From: Plantactinospora sp. KBS50
GTDB lineage: Bacteria; Actinomycetota; Actinomycetes; Mycobacteriales; Micromonosporaceae
DNA length: 64,000 nt
Assembly (NCBI RefSeq): GCF_002285795.1
Contig: NZ_CP022961.1
Span: 3,910,001 to 3,974,000 of the forward strand
Direction of reading: 5' to 3'
The notes beneath the pieces were generated by a model. It was not told where the DNA came from. It saw only the letters and a program-made list of their open reading frames with translations, and searched no databases. Positions within the stretch are counted from its first letter, which is position 1. Each line of letters begins with the position of its first letter. Below are positions 43,865 to 52,643 of this stretch, in pieces. The position numbers were made by a program, and so were the translations under genes.

Positions 43865-44534
43865 CCGCCCCGGGCAGCAGCACCGCCTTCTGGCTGGGGA
43901 ACCGGCCGCCGCCGTACCGGAAGATCAGCGCGCAGTTCTGGCCGCGGGTCTCGGTGGTCATCGCCCGGCGCGCCAGCGGCGGATACATGGTGCTGTGCTT
44001 CAACCAGGCCGCCTCCTCGCCGTCCCCGTCGAAGCCCCGGCCGCTGGCCGCGTGCCCGAAGGCGTCGTGCACGGCCCGGAACATGTCGTTCTCGCCGTCG
44101 CTGAGGTACGGGTGCGCGTTGCCGGTCGCGGCGCTGGACCACACCTTCAGCCGGCGCTCCCGCACGTCGGCCACCATCTCGTCGGCGTCCCGGTACGGGT
44201 CCTCGTCGACGATCCGCACCGTCAGCCCGAGGCCACCGAACTCGACCCGGCCCACCAGGAAGTGGTACTGCCGCACGGTCTCCCGGCAGAACGCGGCGTA
44301 CGCCCGGTACGCCCGCGGGTCGCTCGCCGGTGCCGCCTCGTAGGCGTCGGCGATCAGCCGGCCGACCCGGGGGTCAAGCCGCACCCGGGCGTACTCCTCG
44401 GGGGTGACGACCCGGCCGCGGTGGGCGGCCCGGCCACGGTGGGCGGTGGCGTACCGCGAGGCGCCGGCGCGCAGGTACCCGACCGGCGGGAAGGTCGATG
44501 CGGAAGCGGTTGATGGCGTGGTGGTGGCGAACAA
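43812..44534 (-). CDS. Conserved hypothetical protein of phage-like type (HDxFGH motif)
   Basis: A 240-residue protein. The core has FRAVHDAFGHAASGRGF, then GEEAAWLKHSTMYPPLARRA and TETRGQNCALIFRYG, an arrangement I associate with uncharacterised actinophage and actinobacterial proteins. The clustered His/Asp residues (HDxFGH, KHS) suggest a metal site. Function is unknown. It overlaps the kinase 3' end by 53 bp tail to tail and lies downstream of the small basic protein gene, probably in one transcript. Confidence 0.65.
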   Translation of the reverse strand: MFATTTPSTASASTFPPVGYLRAGASRYATAHRGRAAHRGRVVTPEEYARVRLDPRVGRLIADAYEAAPASDPRAYRAYAAFCRETVRQYHFLVGRVEFGGLGLTVRIVDEDPYRDADEMVADVRERRLKVWSSAATGNAHPYLSDGENDMFRAVHDAFGHAASGRGFDGDGEEAAWLKHSTMYPPLARRAMTTETRGQNCALIFRYGGGRFPSQKAVLLPGAVSDPGRLIAALTGAGPR

Positions 44535-44658
44535 GCGTGTTCATGGTCCTCCTTCGGTCGTGGAAACAGTGGGAACAGCCGTGGAGATGGTCGTGCGGAC
44601 GGGGCCAGCGGACGGGCCTGCGGGTCCCGTCCCGGCGTCCGATCGGGACGGTGGCCGG

Positions 44659-44826
44659 TCAGGCCGGCAGCGGGCGGGCGACCGGGGCCACCGGGACGTC
44701 CGGGTGGGCTCCGTCGGTCCGCTCCCGGCGCAGCAGGTCGCCGAGCACCCGGATCTCGGAGACCCGTTGGTCCTGGTGGCGCTTGGCGAACTTCCCGACG
44801 GTGGTGCTGCGACCGCGACGTGGCAT
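44659..44826 (-). CDS. Small basic hypothetical protein
   Basis: A 55-residue protein; ATG 44826 lies 6 nt after a strong GGAGG. The first half is basic (MPRRGRSTTVGKFAKRHQDQ), followed by a helix (VSEIRVLGDLLRRER) and a Pro-rich end. It is divergent from the DNA methylase gene at 44921 and upstream of the HDxFGH gene. No family is recognised. Confidence 0.55.
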   Translation of the reverse strand: MPRRGRSTTVGKFAKRHQDQRVSEIRVLGDLLRRERTDGAHPDVPVAPVARPLPA

Positions 44827-44920
44827 GGGTACCTCCAAGGTCAGCCGGCGCCTGTGAGCCGGGCAATCAGTCATCTGTGAACCATGTAAACAAGCGGCCG
44901 CAACATGCTAGCGTTCACGT
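44827..44920. promoter_or_regulatory. Divergent promoter region of the methylase gene
   Basis: 94 bp of relatively AT-rich sequence (tcatctgtgaaccatgtaaac, aacatgctagcg) separate the small protein and methylase starts. It must carry promoters for both directions. The methylase start ATG 44921 follows at short distance, so a near-leaderless transcript is possible. Confidence 0.45.
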
Positions 44921-47005
44921 ATGACAACCGACGCCGACGCGCCCAGCGGCGCGGCCACGCTGACCGCCAGCGGCATCGCCCGACTGGCCAACGTCGGCCG
45001 CGCCGCGGTCAGCAACTGGCGCCGCCGGTACGCCGACTTCCCCGCACCCGTCGGCGGCACCCCGAACAGCCCGTCCTTCGACGCCCGCGAGGTCGAGCAG
45101 TGGCTCCGCCGGCACGGCCGGCTGCACCACGCCGACGCCAGACACCTGGCCTGGCAGCACATCGAGAGCTACCAGCCCGCCGCGCAACTCACCGACGCCC
45201 TCACCATCGCCGGCTGCCACCTGCTCGTCCGGGCGCAGAAGCCCACCGGCGACGCCACACCCACTCCGAAGCAGCTCCTGGCCCGGCTGCGCGGCATCGA
45301 CGCCGGCATCGCCGACCTGGTCCGCGGCGCGCTGCCGGACCGCTGGACGCCGCAGCTCACCGGCCTGCTGAGCGCCGTCGACCGGCTCGCCGCCGAACAC
45401 GACCCGGAGACCGCCTTCGAATACCTGCACGGCCGGTACGTGACCTCGGCCAATCCGCTGTCCGGCCTCGCCGGCACCCCGGACACCGTGGCCGAGGTGA
45501 TGCTGACCCTCGCCGGCTCCGGACCGGACATCCTCGACTTCACCAGCGGCACCGGATCGATCCTGCGGATGGCCGCCGACCAGGCACTGCGTCGTGGCAC
45601 CGACACCCGGTGCCACGCGCAGGAGATCAAACCCCAGTACGCCCTGATCACCCTGATCCGCCTGTGGTTCGTCCACCTCCGCGCCCGCCGGAACGGACAG
45701 CCGGCGCAACCACCCGCCGTACACGTCGGCGACAGCCTGCTCGCCGACGCCGTGCCCGGCCTGCGCGCCGACGTCGTCGTCGCGAACTTCCCCTTCGGCA
45801 TCCACGACTGGGGCTACGACCAGCTCGCCTACGACCCCCGCTGGGCCTACGGCCTACCGCCGCGCACCGAACCCGAACTCGCCTGGGTCCAACACGCGCT
45901 CGCGCACCTCTCCCCCGGCGGCACCGCCGTCGTGCTCATGCCACCCGCCGCCGCGCTGCGCCCCGCCGGCCGGCGCATCCGCGCCGAACTGGTACGCCGG
46001 GGAGCGCTCCGCGCGATCATCGCGCTGCCCGCCGGGCTCATGCCGCCCACCGGCCTCGGCCTGCACGTCTGGGCGCTCGCCCAACCCGACCCCCGGCAGC
46101 CACCCGCCGACCGGCTGCTGGTCGTCGACACCACCGCCGCCACCGGGCGGCAACTGCCCGACATCGTCGGCGAGGCGTGGCGCGCCCACCTGGCCGGCAA
46201 CCATGTCGAGCGGCCCGGCGTGCACCGCGCCGTGCCGGCCATCGAGATGCTGGACGACCAGGTCGACCTGACCCCGCAGCGCTACCTGCCGCAGGCCGGC
46301 GAGCCGTCCACCAGCCCGGACGAGATCATCGGGCGGATCGACGAACTCGCCGCACGCCTGGACAACGTACGGCGCGGCCTGCCCGCCCTGCGCCCCACCG
46401 AGACCACGGCGCTGCGCGCGGTCCCCCGCGCCGACATCGCCGACCTGATCCGGTCCGGCACCATCGCCGTCCACCGCACGACCGCCCGCCGCCAGAGCAC
46501 CCCCGGCATCGGCGTCCGGCCCGTCCTGACCACCACCGACGTCATCACCGGCGGCCCGCCGACCGGCACGGCCGACCGGGCCGGCGACGACGCCCCGGAG
46601 CCGCGGGTCCTGCCCGGCGACATCCTCATGCCGCTGACCGGACGCCGGATCCACGCCCGGGTGGCCACTCCCGCACAGGTCGGCGCCGAACCGGGTCCGG
46701 GCGTCCAACTGGTACGCGTCGACCCGGCGCGGTTCGACCCGTGGTTCGTCGCCGGGGTCGTGTCCCGGACCGGCAACCTCCGCCTGGCCGGCCGGTCCAC
46801 CAACGGCACCCTGCGGATCGACATCCGCCGGCTGAGCATTCCGGTGCTACCGCTGAGCCAGCAGCAGACGTACGGCAGGATCTTCGCGGGACTCGTCGAG
46901 TTCCGCTCCACCCTGGACGAGGTCGCCTCCACCGGCGCCGCCCTGGCCCGGGACATCGCCGACGCCCTCACCGACGGGACCCTCGAACCCTCCACCGCGG
47001 ACTGA
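44921..47005 (+). CDS. N6-adenine DNA methylase with N-terminal HTH (HsdM-like)
   Basis: A 694-residue protein. Residues ~12-70 form a helix-turn-helix of MerR/AlpA style (GIARLANVGRAAVSNWRRRY, VEQWLRRHG). The gamma-class methylase core follows: motif I LDFTSGTGSILRMAAD, motif IV NFPFG (an N-x-P-F variant of NPPF/Y) and PELAWVQHALAHLSPGG. The C-terminal ~200 residues resemble a type I specificity domain (LPGDILMPLTGRRIHARV, IPVLPLSQQQTYGRIF), so one polypeptide combines M and S functions. No restriction gene is adjacent. A solitary methylase or part of a kinase-methylase defence system are both possible. Confidence 0.88.
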   Translation: MTTDADAPSGAATLTASGIARLANVGRAAVSNWRRRYADFPAPVGGTPNSPSFDAREVEQWLRRHGRLHHADARHLAWQHIESYQPAAQLTDALTIAGCHLLVRAQKPTGDATPTPKQLLARLRGIDAGIADLVRGALPDRWTPQLTGLLSAVDRLAAEHDPETAFEYLHGRYVTSANPLSGLAGTPDTVAEVMLTLAGSGPDILDFTSGTGSILRMAADQALRRGTDTRCHAQEIKPQYALITLIRLWFVHLRARRNGQPAQPPAVHVGDSLLADAVPGLRADVVVANFPFGIHDWGYDQLAYDPRWAYGLPPRTEPELAWVQHALAHLSPGGTAVVLMPPAAALRPAGRRIRAELVRRGALRAIIALPAGLMPPTGLGLHVWALAQPDPRQPPADRLLVVDTTAATGRQLPDIVGEAWRAHLAGNHVERPGVHRAVPAIEMLDDQVDLTPQRYLPQAGEPSTSPDEIIGRIDELAARLDNVRRGLPALRPTETTALRAVPRADIADLIRSGTIAVHRTTARRQSTPGIGVRPVLTTTDVITGGPPTGTADRAGDDAPEPRVLPGDILMPLTGRRIHARVATPAQVGAEPGPGVQLVRVDPARFDPWFVAGVVSRTGNLRLAGRSTNGTLRIDIRRLSIPVLPLSQQQTYGRIFAGLVEFRSTLDEVASTGAALARDIADALTDGTLEPSTAD

Positions 47006-47030
47006 GGCGCACGGCCCGGCCGCACCCTCG

Positions 47031-47089
47031 GTCATACGCCGGGTACCTCGGACGGATGCTTTGCGGTACCTGGCGTATGGCTCACGGTC
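47031..47089. repeat. 59-bp inverted-repeat element, copy B
   Basis: This second copy of the element at 31436 begins gtcatacgcc and ends ctcacggtc. The arms pair with several mismatches but the palindromic GGTACC blocks in both arms are intact. It encodes the last 17 residues and the stop of the MMPL gene on the minus strand and follows the methylase stop by 25 bp on the plus strand, so it may terminate both. Confidence 0.85.
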
Positions 47090-49248
47090 TCAGGGCCGGC
47101 GGGCTCAGGGCCGGCGGACTCAGGGCCAGCGGAGTGAGCCGCGCGGCGGCGGGCCGGCCGCCACCAGTTGACCGGGCCGAGCAGCGCCATGGTGGCCGGC
47201 ACCAGCAGACCGCGCACGACCGTGGCGTCCACCGCGACGGCGACGGCCATGCCCAGGCCGAACATCTTGATCACCGGGTCGCTGTGCAGCGTGAAGCTGG
47301 CGAAGACCACCACCATGATGAACGCGGCCGAGGTGATCACCCGCCCGGTTCCGGCGAGACCCTCCCGGACCGCCGCGGTGTTGTCGGCGGTGCGCTGCCA
47401 CGCCTCCCGGATCGCGGTCAGCAGGAAGACCTCGTAGTCCATGGAGAGCCCGAACAGCAGCGCGAACAGCATGGTCGGGACGTAGCTCTCGATCGGCACC
47501 GGCCCGTCGAGCCCGAGCAGCCGCAGCCCCCAGCCCCAGGAGAAGACCGCGGTGAGCGCGCCGTAGGCGGCGCCGATCGAGACCAGGTTCATCACCGCCG
47601 CCTTCAGCGCCACCACCGGCGCCCGGAAGGCCAGCAGGAGCAGCAGCGCGGAGAGCGCGACCACCACGCCGATCACCGCGGGCGTCCGCGCGCCCAGTCG
47701 CTGCGCCAGGTCGACCCGGGTGGCGACGGCCCCGCCGACGTGCGGGGCCACCCCGTCCACGCGTACGGCGCGCAGGTCCCGGACCAGGTCGGCGGTGCCC
47801 GGATCGCCGGGCGCCGTGCCGGGGGTGACCCGGACGGTGGCCGCCGAGGTGCCGGTGAGCGCCGCCGGGGCGGCCTGGGTGACTCCCGGTACGGCCCGGA
47901 CGGCACCGGTCAGCGCCGCGAGCCGGGGATCGGCCGGACCGGTGGCCGGCGGGTCGAGCGGCAGGGCGACGGTCAGCGGGCCGTTGATCCCCGGGCCGAA
48001 GCCCTCGCCCAGCAGGTCGAAACTGCGCCGGCTGGCGCTGCCGGCCGGGTTGCTGCCGGCGTCGATCTGCCCGAGCGACAGGTCGAGGGCCGGCGCCGCG
48101 AGCGTACCCAGCAGGATGGCGGCGGCCAGCGCGTAGCGCCAGGGGCGGCGGCTGACCGCGTCGGCCAGCCGGGCCCAGCCGCCGCGACCGGCCCCGGCGC
48201 GCCGGGGCAGCACCCGCAGGGCGTCCACCCGGGTGCCCAGCAGGGCCAGCAGCGCGGGCAGCAGGGTGACCGCGCCGGCCACCGCGAACAGCACGGCGAT
48301 GCCGGTGGTCCAGGCCAGGGTCGCCAGCAGCGGTACGCCGGCGACGGCCAACCCGCCGAGCGCGATGATCACCGTTCCGCCGGCGAACAGCACGGCGCTG
48401 CCCGAGGTCGCCACGCTGTGCGCGATGGCCTCCGGTACGGGCGTGCCGAGGGTGAGCTGCTGGCGGTGGCGGGTCACCAGGAACAGCGCGTAGTCGATGC
48501 CGACGCCCAGGCCGACCATGGTGGCCAGGGTCGCGGCCACCGTGGGGATGCCGGTGAGGTGGCCGGCCAGGCCGATCACGCTGAGCGCGCCGGCCAGGGT
48601 GAACAGGGCGGTGACGATCGGCAGCGCCGCCGCGACCAGCCCGCCGAAGGCGAACAGCAGCACGACCACGGCCGCGCCGATGCCGAGCAGTTCGCTGGTA
48701 CGCGCGTTGGTGCGGTCCGCGGCGGCGGCCAGCGGCCCGCCGGGCACGGTTTCGATGCCGGCGTCCCGGGCCGGGGCCGCGGCGGCCACGACGGCGTCGG
48801 CGAGCGGCTGGTCCAGGTTGCGCGGCTGTACGTCGAAGCCGAGCGTGAGATATCCGGTCTGCCCGTCGGTGCTCAGGGTGCCCCGCTCGGCCGAGGGCGG
48901 TACGACCCGCACCACGTGTTCGACGTCGGCGATCCGGGTGGCGGCGGCCGTCAGCGCGGCGGTGTTGGCGGCGTCGTCGAGACGGCCGGCGTCGATGTGC
49001 ACGACCAGTTGGGCGTTGGCGTTGGCGGCGTCCGGGTCACCGCGCTCGATCAGGTCGCGGGCGGCCTGCGCGTCGCTGCCGGGCAGGTCGACGTCGTTGT
49101 CGGTGGGCCGCCCGGCCATTGCGACCGCCGTGACCAGGCCGGCGATCAGCAGCGCCCAGACTGCGAGCGCCCGGAGGGGATGGCCGGCGCAGGCCCGGCC
49201 GATCCGGCCGAGCAGCCGGTACAGGACGCCGTCTTCGATCGTGCTCAT
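47032..49248 (-). CDS. MMPL/RND-family membrane transporter
   Basis: A 738-residue integral membrane protein with two repeats of a large extracytoplasmic domain and six-helix bundle. Helix 1 lies in PLRALAVWALLIAGLVTAVAMAG. Each bundle has the MMPL signature: GLGVGIDYALFLVTRHR in the first and FGLSMDYEVFLLTAIREAW in the second, with the Asp-Tyr pairs that relay protons. Such proteins export lipids or siderophores. The C-terminal VSHTPGTAKHPSEVPGV is contributed by an inverted-repeat element and is not part of the family. It overlaps the DUF2993 gene by ATGA, so the two form an operon. Confidence 0.93.
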   Translation of the reverse strand: MSTIEDGVLYRLLGRIGRACAGHPLRALAVWALLIAGLVTAVAMAGRPTDNDVDLPGSDAQAARDLIERGDPDAANANAQLVVHIDAGRLDDAANTAALTAAATRIADVEHVVRVVPPSAERGTLSTDGQTGYLTLGFDVQPRNLDQPLADAVVAAAAPARDAGIETVPGGPLAAAADRTNARTSELLGIGAAVVVLLFAFGGLVAAALPIVTALFTLAGALSVIGLAGHLTGIPTVAATLATMVGLGVGIDYALFLVTRHRQQLTLGTPVPEAIAHSVATSGSAVLFAGGTVIIALGGLAVAGVPLLATLAWTTGIAVLFAVAGAVTLLPALLALLGTRVDALRVLPRRAGAGRGGWARLADAVSRRPWRYALAAAILLGTLAAPALDLSLGQIDAGSNPAGSASRRSFDLLGEGFGPGINGPLTVALPLDPPATGPADPRLAALTGAVRAVPGVTQAAPAALTGTSAATVRVTPGTAPGDPGTADLVRDLRAVRVDGVAPHVGGAVATRVDLAQRLGARTPAVIGVVVALSALLLLLAFRAPVVALKAAVMNLVSIGAAYGALTAVFSWGWGLRLLGLDGPVPIESYVPTMLFALLFGLSMDYEVFLLTAIREAWQRTADNTAAVREGLAGTGRVITSAAFIMVVVFASFTLHSDPVIKMFGLGMAVAVAVDATVVRGLLVPATMALLGPVNWWRPARRRAAHSAGPESAGPEPAGPETVSHTPGTAKHPSEVPGV

Positions 49249-50159
49249 CGCTGTGCTCCACAGGGTTCGGGTGACGGGACGGGGCGCCCGGCCGGCGGGA
49301 CCGGGAGCGCGACGGACGGAGTGCCGGAAAAGGAGGACGAGGCCGCCGGCGATGCGGGCGGCGACCCGGAGGCCGCCGGCGACCCGGAGGCGGCCGGCGA
49401 CCCGGAGGCGGCCGGCGACCCGGAGGCCGCCGGGGTGCCGGGGGCGCGCAGCGGGACCGACAGCCCGGCGCCGGTCACCGTGATCATCATGCCGTCGGGC
49501 CGGACGCCGACCGAGGCGTACCGCAGCCCGGCCGGCAGTTCGGGAAGTGCCTGGCTGGGGCGCTCGCGCAGGCCGATCCGGTCGAGCAGTTGCTCGGCCG
49601 GGCGGCGTACCCCGAGCACCTCGACCTCGCGCGGCTCGATCCGCAACGTCCCGTCGGTGATCTCGGGTTGGCCGAGCAGCGTCACCGGCAGTGACTGCCC
49701 GACGAGGGTCACCGCGGTGGTGATGGCGAGCAGGCCGTCCGAGGCGCCGTAGCTCACCGTACGGTCGCCGATCCGGGCCGGCAGCGCGGTGAACGGCACC
49801 ACGGCCTCGATCCGGGCGGCGCCGACCGACATGGTCGAGCCGGTCAGGGCGGCGTCCCGCAGCGACGCGTGGACGCTTGCCAGGTGCAGCCGGCCGTGCC
49901 GCAGGTCCCGGACGGTGACGTCCAGCCCGCGGTAGCGTCCGGTCAGCGCCTGGGCCAGGAACGGGAAGCCGTGCACGGTGACGTCGGGACGCCGGTCCGT
50001 CCCGACGGCGCACTGGAGACGCTCGGCGAGCCGGCCGGCGGCCACCGCGGCGAGCACCCGGTCCGCGCCGCCGAGCAGCGCCGCCGCCGACAGCGTCGCG
50101 ATCAGCACGGTCCACCGGCGGCGGGTCGGCAGCAGCCGGCGGGGCAGGGGTACGGGCAC
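49245..50159 (-). CDS. DUF2993 (LmeA-like) lipid-binding membrane-anchored protein
   Basis: A 304-residue protein with GTG start 50159. An N-terminal anchor (WTVLIATLSAAALLGGADRVL) precedes the DUF2993 domain: TVHGFPFLAQALTGRYRGLD and VRDLRHGRLHLASVHASLRD. Mycobacterial relatives bind phosphoinositides in the periplasm. After the domain is a tandem ASGSPA repeat (about four 15-18-bp units) and Ser/Pro-rich end. Coupling to an MMPL exporter suggests joint handling of an exported lipid (inference). Confidence 0.85.
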   Translation of the reverse strand: MPVPLPRRLLPTRRRWTVLIATLSAAALLGGADRVLAAVAAGRLAERLQCAVGTDRRPDVTVHGFPFLAQALTGRYRGLDVTVRDLRHGRLHLASVHASLRDAALTGSTMSVGAARIEAVVPFTALPARIGDRTVSYGASDGLLAITTAVTLVGQSLPVTLLGQPEITDGTLRIEPREVEVLGVRRPAEQLLDRIGLRERPSQALPELPAGLRYASVGVRPDGMMITVTGAGLSVPLRAPGTPAASGSPAASGSPAASGSPAASGSPPASPAASSSFSGTPSVALPVPPAGRPVPSPEPCGAQR

Positions 50160-50370
50160 CCGTCCACTGCACCAGCGCAATCGCGGAGGCCGGCGGGACG
50201 GCGATGAGAGACCGGTGTGAGCCTGGCCCGGATCCGATGAGCCCGGCCGGCCGCGACAACCCGCCGGCCCGGGACCGGCCCGGCGTCCGGCGCGCCGCTC
50301 ACCCCGGCGTCCGGCCCGGCGTCCGGCGTGCCGCTCAACCCGGCGGTCGCCCCGGGGATCGGCGCGCCGT

Positions 50371-51858
50371 TCATCCCGCCGCGCCCGGGTCCGGGTCGGC
50401 CAGCGGCAGGGTGAACCGGACGGTCGTGCCGCGCTGCGACGAGTCCAGCCCGATCGTCCCGCCGTGCGCCGCCACGATCTCGGCGACGATGGCCAGCCCG
50501 AGCCCGCTGCCGGCGCCGCCGGCGCCGAACCCACCGCCACCGCCGGCGCCGGCACCACCGGGTCCACCACCCGCACCACCGGGTCCACCACCGGCACCAC
50601 CGGGTCCGCCGCCGGTGCCGGTGCCCCGGGTGAACCGGTCGAACGCCCGGCCGGCCAGCTCCGCCGGTACGCCCGGTCCGCGGTCGCCGACCTCGACCTC
50701 GGCGTACCCGTCGGCGGGGCGCAGCGCGACCGTGACCGGCACGTCCGGCGGGGTGTGCACACGCACGTTGGCCAGCAGGTTGGCCATCACCTGCCGCAGC
50801 GCGTCCTCGTCGCCGCGGACCCGGCAGGCCGGTGGCAGCTCCAGCCGGGCCGGGCGGCCGGGCTGGACCGCGAGCAGGTCCGACACCGAGTCGCGCAGCG
50901 GCGCCACCAGGTCGAACGGTTCGTGCCGCAGGGCCGGCTCGGCGTCCAGCCGGGCCAGGAAGAGCAGGCCGTCGACGAGCGCGCCCATCCGGCGGGCCTC
51001 GTCCTCGGCCCGGCGCAGCACCTCGGGACGGTCGGGATCGCCCACGATGCCCTGCCGCAGGAGCTGCAGGTAGCCGCGGATCGAGGTGAGCGGGGTGCGC
51101 AGCTCGTGCGAGGCGTCGGCGACGAAGCGGCGCATCCGGTCCTCGGAGGCGGCCCGCGCCCGCAGCGCCGTCTCGATCCGGGCCAGCATGCCGTTGACGG
51201 CCAGGGTCAGCCGGCCCACCTCGGTCCGCTCGGGCGGGCCGGGCGGTACCCGGCGGTCCAGCTCGCCGTCGGCGATCGCGGTGGCCGTCGCGGTGATCCG
51301 GTCCAGCGGCCGCAGGCCGCGGGCGACCAGCAGCCGGCCGCCGACCGCGAGCAGCAGCAGCATGGCCAGTCCCACCGCGATCTCGGTGAGCAGCACCTGG
51401 CGGATCGTCGCGCGCACCGGTTCCAGCGGCAGCGCCACCAGCACCGACCCGCCGTCGGCGGTGCGGCCGACCACCGCCCGGTACCGGCCGTCGGCCAGGT
51501 TCGTGGCCGGCGACAGGTTCCCGTCCGGCGGCGCCGGGGGTGCCCGGTCCAGCAGCGGGCGGCCCGGTACGGACTGCAGGCTGCCCATCCGGGTGAGCGA
51601 GCCGTCCGGCCGGCGCAGCTCCAGCAGGTAGTCCGAGGGCGCGATGACCGCCTGGAGGCTGCCGCGGGCCGGTACGCCGTCGAGCTGGCCGAGGCGCTGC
51701 TGGGCGAAGCGGGCCGCGATGTCGAGCTGGTCGTCGGTGCGGGCCAGCAGGTAGCCGCGCAGCGCGAACGCGGTGCCGGCGCCGGTGACCAGCAGCACCA
51801 CGGCGGTGACGGCGAGCATGCCCAGCAGCAGCGAGCGCCGCAGCGACCAGCGTCCCAC
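50371..51858 (-). CDS. Sensor histidine kinase
   Basis: A 495-residue membrane kinase. GTG 51858 lies 3 bp after the response-regulator stop. Two membrane helices (about residues 9-35 and 155-178) flank a ~115-residue extracellular sensor. HAMP follows (RGLRPLDRITATATAIADGEL), then the H-box DASHELRTPLTS with His251, N-box (QVMANLLANVRVH), and G1 GDRGPGVP. Between F and G2 boxes is a long Gly/Ala repeat insertion (about 35 residues of GGAGGGP units), then GSGLGLAIVAEIV. The insertion sits in the ATP lid, an unusual place for expansion. Confidence 0.94.
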   Translation of the reverse strand: MGRWSLRRSLLLGMLAVTAVVLLVTGAGTAFALRGYLLARTDDQLDIAARFAQQRLGQLDGVPARGSLQAVIAPSDYLLELRRPDGSLTRMGSLQSVPGRPLLDRAPPAPPDGNLSPATNLADGRYRAVVGRTADGGSVLVALPLEPVRATIRQVLLTEIAVGLAMLLLLAVGGRLLVARGLRPLDRITATATAIADGELDRRVPPGPPERTEVGRLTLAVNGMLARIETALRARAASEDRMRRFVADASHELRTPLTSIRGYLQLLRQGIVGDPDRPEVLRRAEDEARRMGALVDGLLFLARLDAEPALRHEPFDLVAPLRDSVSDLLAVQPGRPARLELPPACRVRGDEDALRQVMANLLANVRVHTPPDVPVTVALRPADGYAEVEVGDRGPGVPAELAGRAFDRFTRGTGTGGGPGGAGGGPGGAGGGPGGAGAGGGGGFGAGGAGSGLGLAIVAEIVAAHGGTIGLDSSQRGTTVRFTLPLADPDPGAAG

Positions 51859-51861
51859 CGG

Positions 51862-52554
51862 TCAGCCCTCGGTGAGGGTGTAGCCGAACCCGCGCCGGGT
51901 GGCGATCAGGGTCGGGCCGTGCTGGTCCAGTTTGCGGCGCAGGTAGCCGACGTAGGTGTCCACCACGTTGGAGGTGCCGCCGAAGTCGTAGCTCCAGACC
52001 TCGCCGAGAATCTGCGCGCGGGACAGCACCCGGTTGGGGTGTCGCATGAAGTATCGCAGCAGCTTGAACTCGGTCGGGGACAGTTCCACCAGCCGCCCGG
52101 CCCGGCGTACCTGGATCGCCTCCTCGTCCAGTTCGACGTCGGCGAAGCGCAGCACGCCGGGCTGCGGCTGCCCGGCGGCGGGCCGGATCCGGCGCAGCAC
52201 GGCCCGTACCCGGGCCACCAGTTCGTCGACGGAGAACGGCTTGGTGACGTAGTCGTCGCCGCCGTACGTCAGGCCGTTGATCTTGTCGCCGGGCGCGTCC
52301 CGGGCGGTGAGGAAGACGATGCCGATCTCGTGGCCGCCGGCCCGCAGCTCGCGGCAGACGTCGAAGCCGTCGCCGTCGGGCAGCATGACGTCCAGCACCA
52401 CGACGTCCGGGCGGTGCTCCGCCGCGCACCGTACCGCCTCGGCGGCGCTGCCGGCGGTGCTGACCTGGAAGCCGTGGAAGCGCAGCACGGTGGCCAGCAT
52501 GTCGACGATGTTCGGCTGGTCGTCGACGACCAGCACCCGGGCCGCCTCGCGCAT
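51862..52554 (-). CDS. OmpR/PhoB-family response regulator
   Basis: A 230-residue regulator. The receiver domain has the acidic pair Asp11/Asp12, phospho-acceptor Asp55 (VVLDVMLPDGDGF) and Lys105 (DDYVTKPFS). The winged-helix DNA-binding domain ends VVDTYVGYLRRKLD and IATRRGFGYTL. ATG 52554 is preceded by GGTGAG. Gene order regulator then kinase with a 3-bp gap defines the cognate pair. Targets are unknown; the beta-helix protein gene begins upstream on the same strand. Confidence 0.95.
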   Translation of the reverse strand: MREAARVLVVDDQPNIVDMLATVLRFHGFQVSTAGSAAEAVRCAAEHRPDVVVLDVMLPDGDGFDVCRELRAGGHEIGIVFLTARDAPGDKINGLTYGGDDYVTKPFSVDELVARVRAVLRRIRPAAGQPQPGVLRFADVELDEEAIQVRRAGRLVELSPTEFKLLRYFMRHPNRVLSRAQILGEVWSYDFGGTSNVVDTYVGYLRRKLDQHGPTLIATRRGFGYTLTEG

Positions 52555-52643
52555 CCGCTCACCCTCACACAGCGGCATGTGAGTTCGATGAGAGATGGCC
52601 GGACGCGCCGCCGGCACCCGGGCGGGGTGCCGGCGGCGCGGGC

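Noticed and set aside
44905-49752. Plus-strand open frame of over 1,600 codons
   Set aside because: It runs over the methylase in another frame and antisense to the MMPL gene, and its Arg/Pro/Gly/Gln-rich composition is typical of GC-rich shadow frames.
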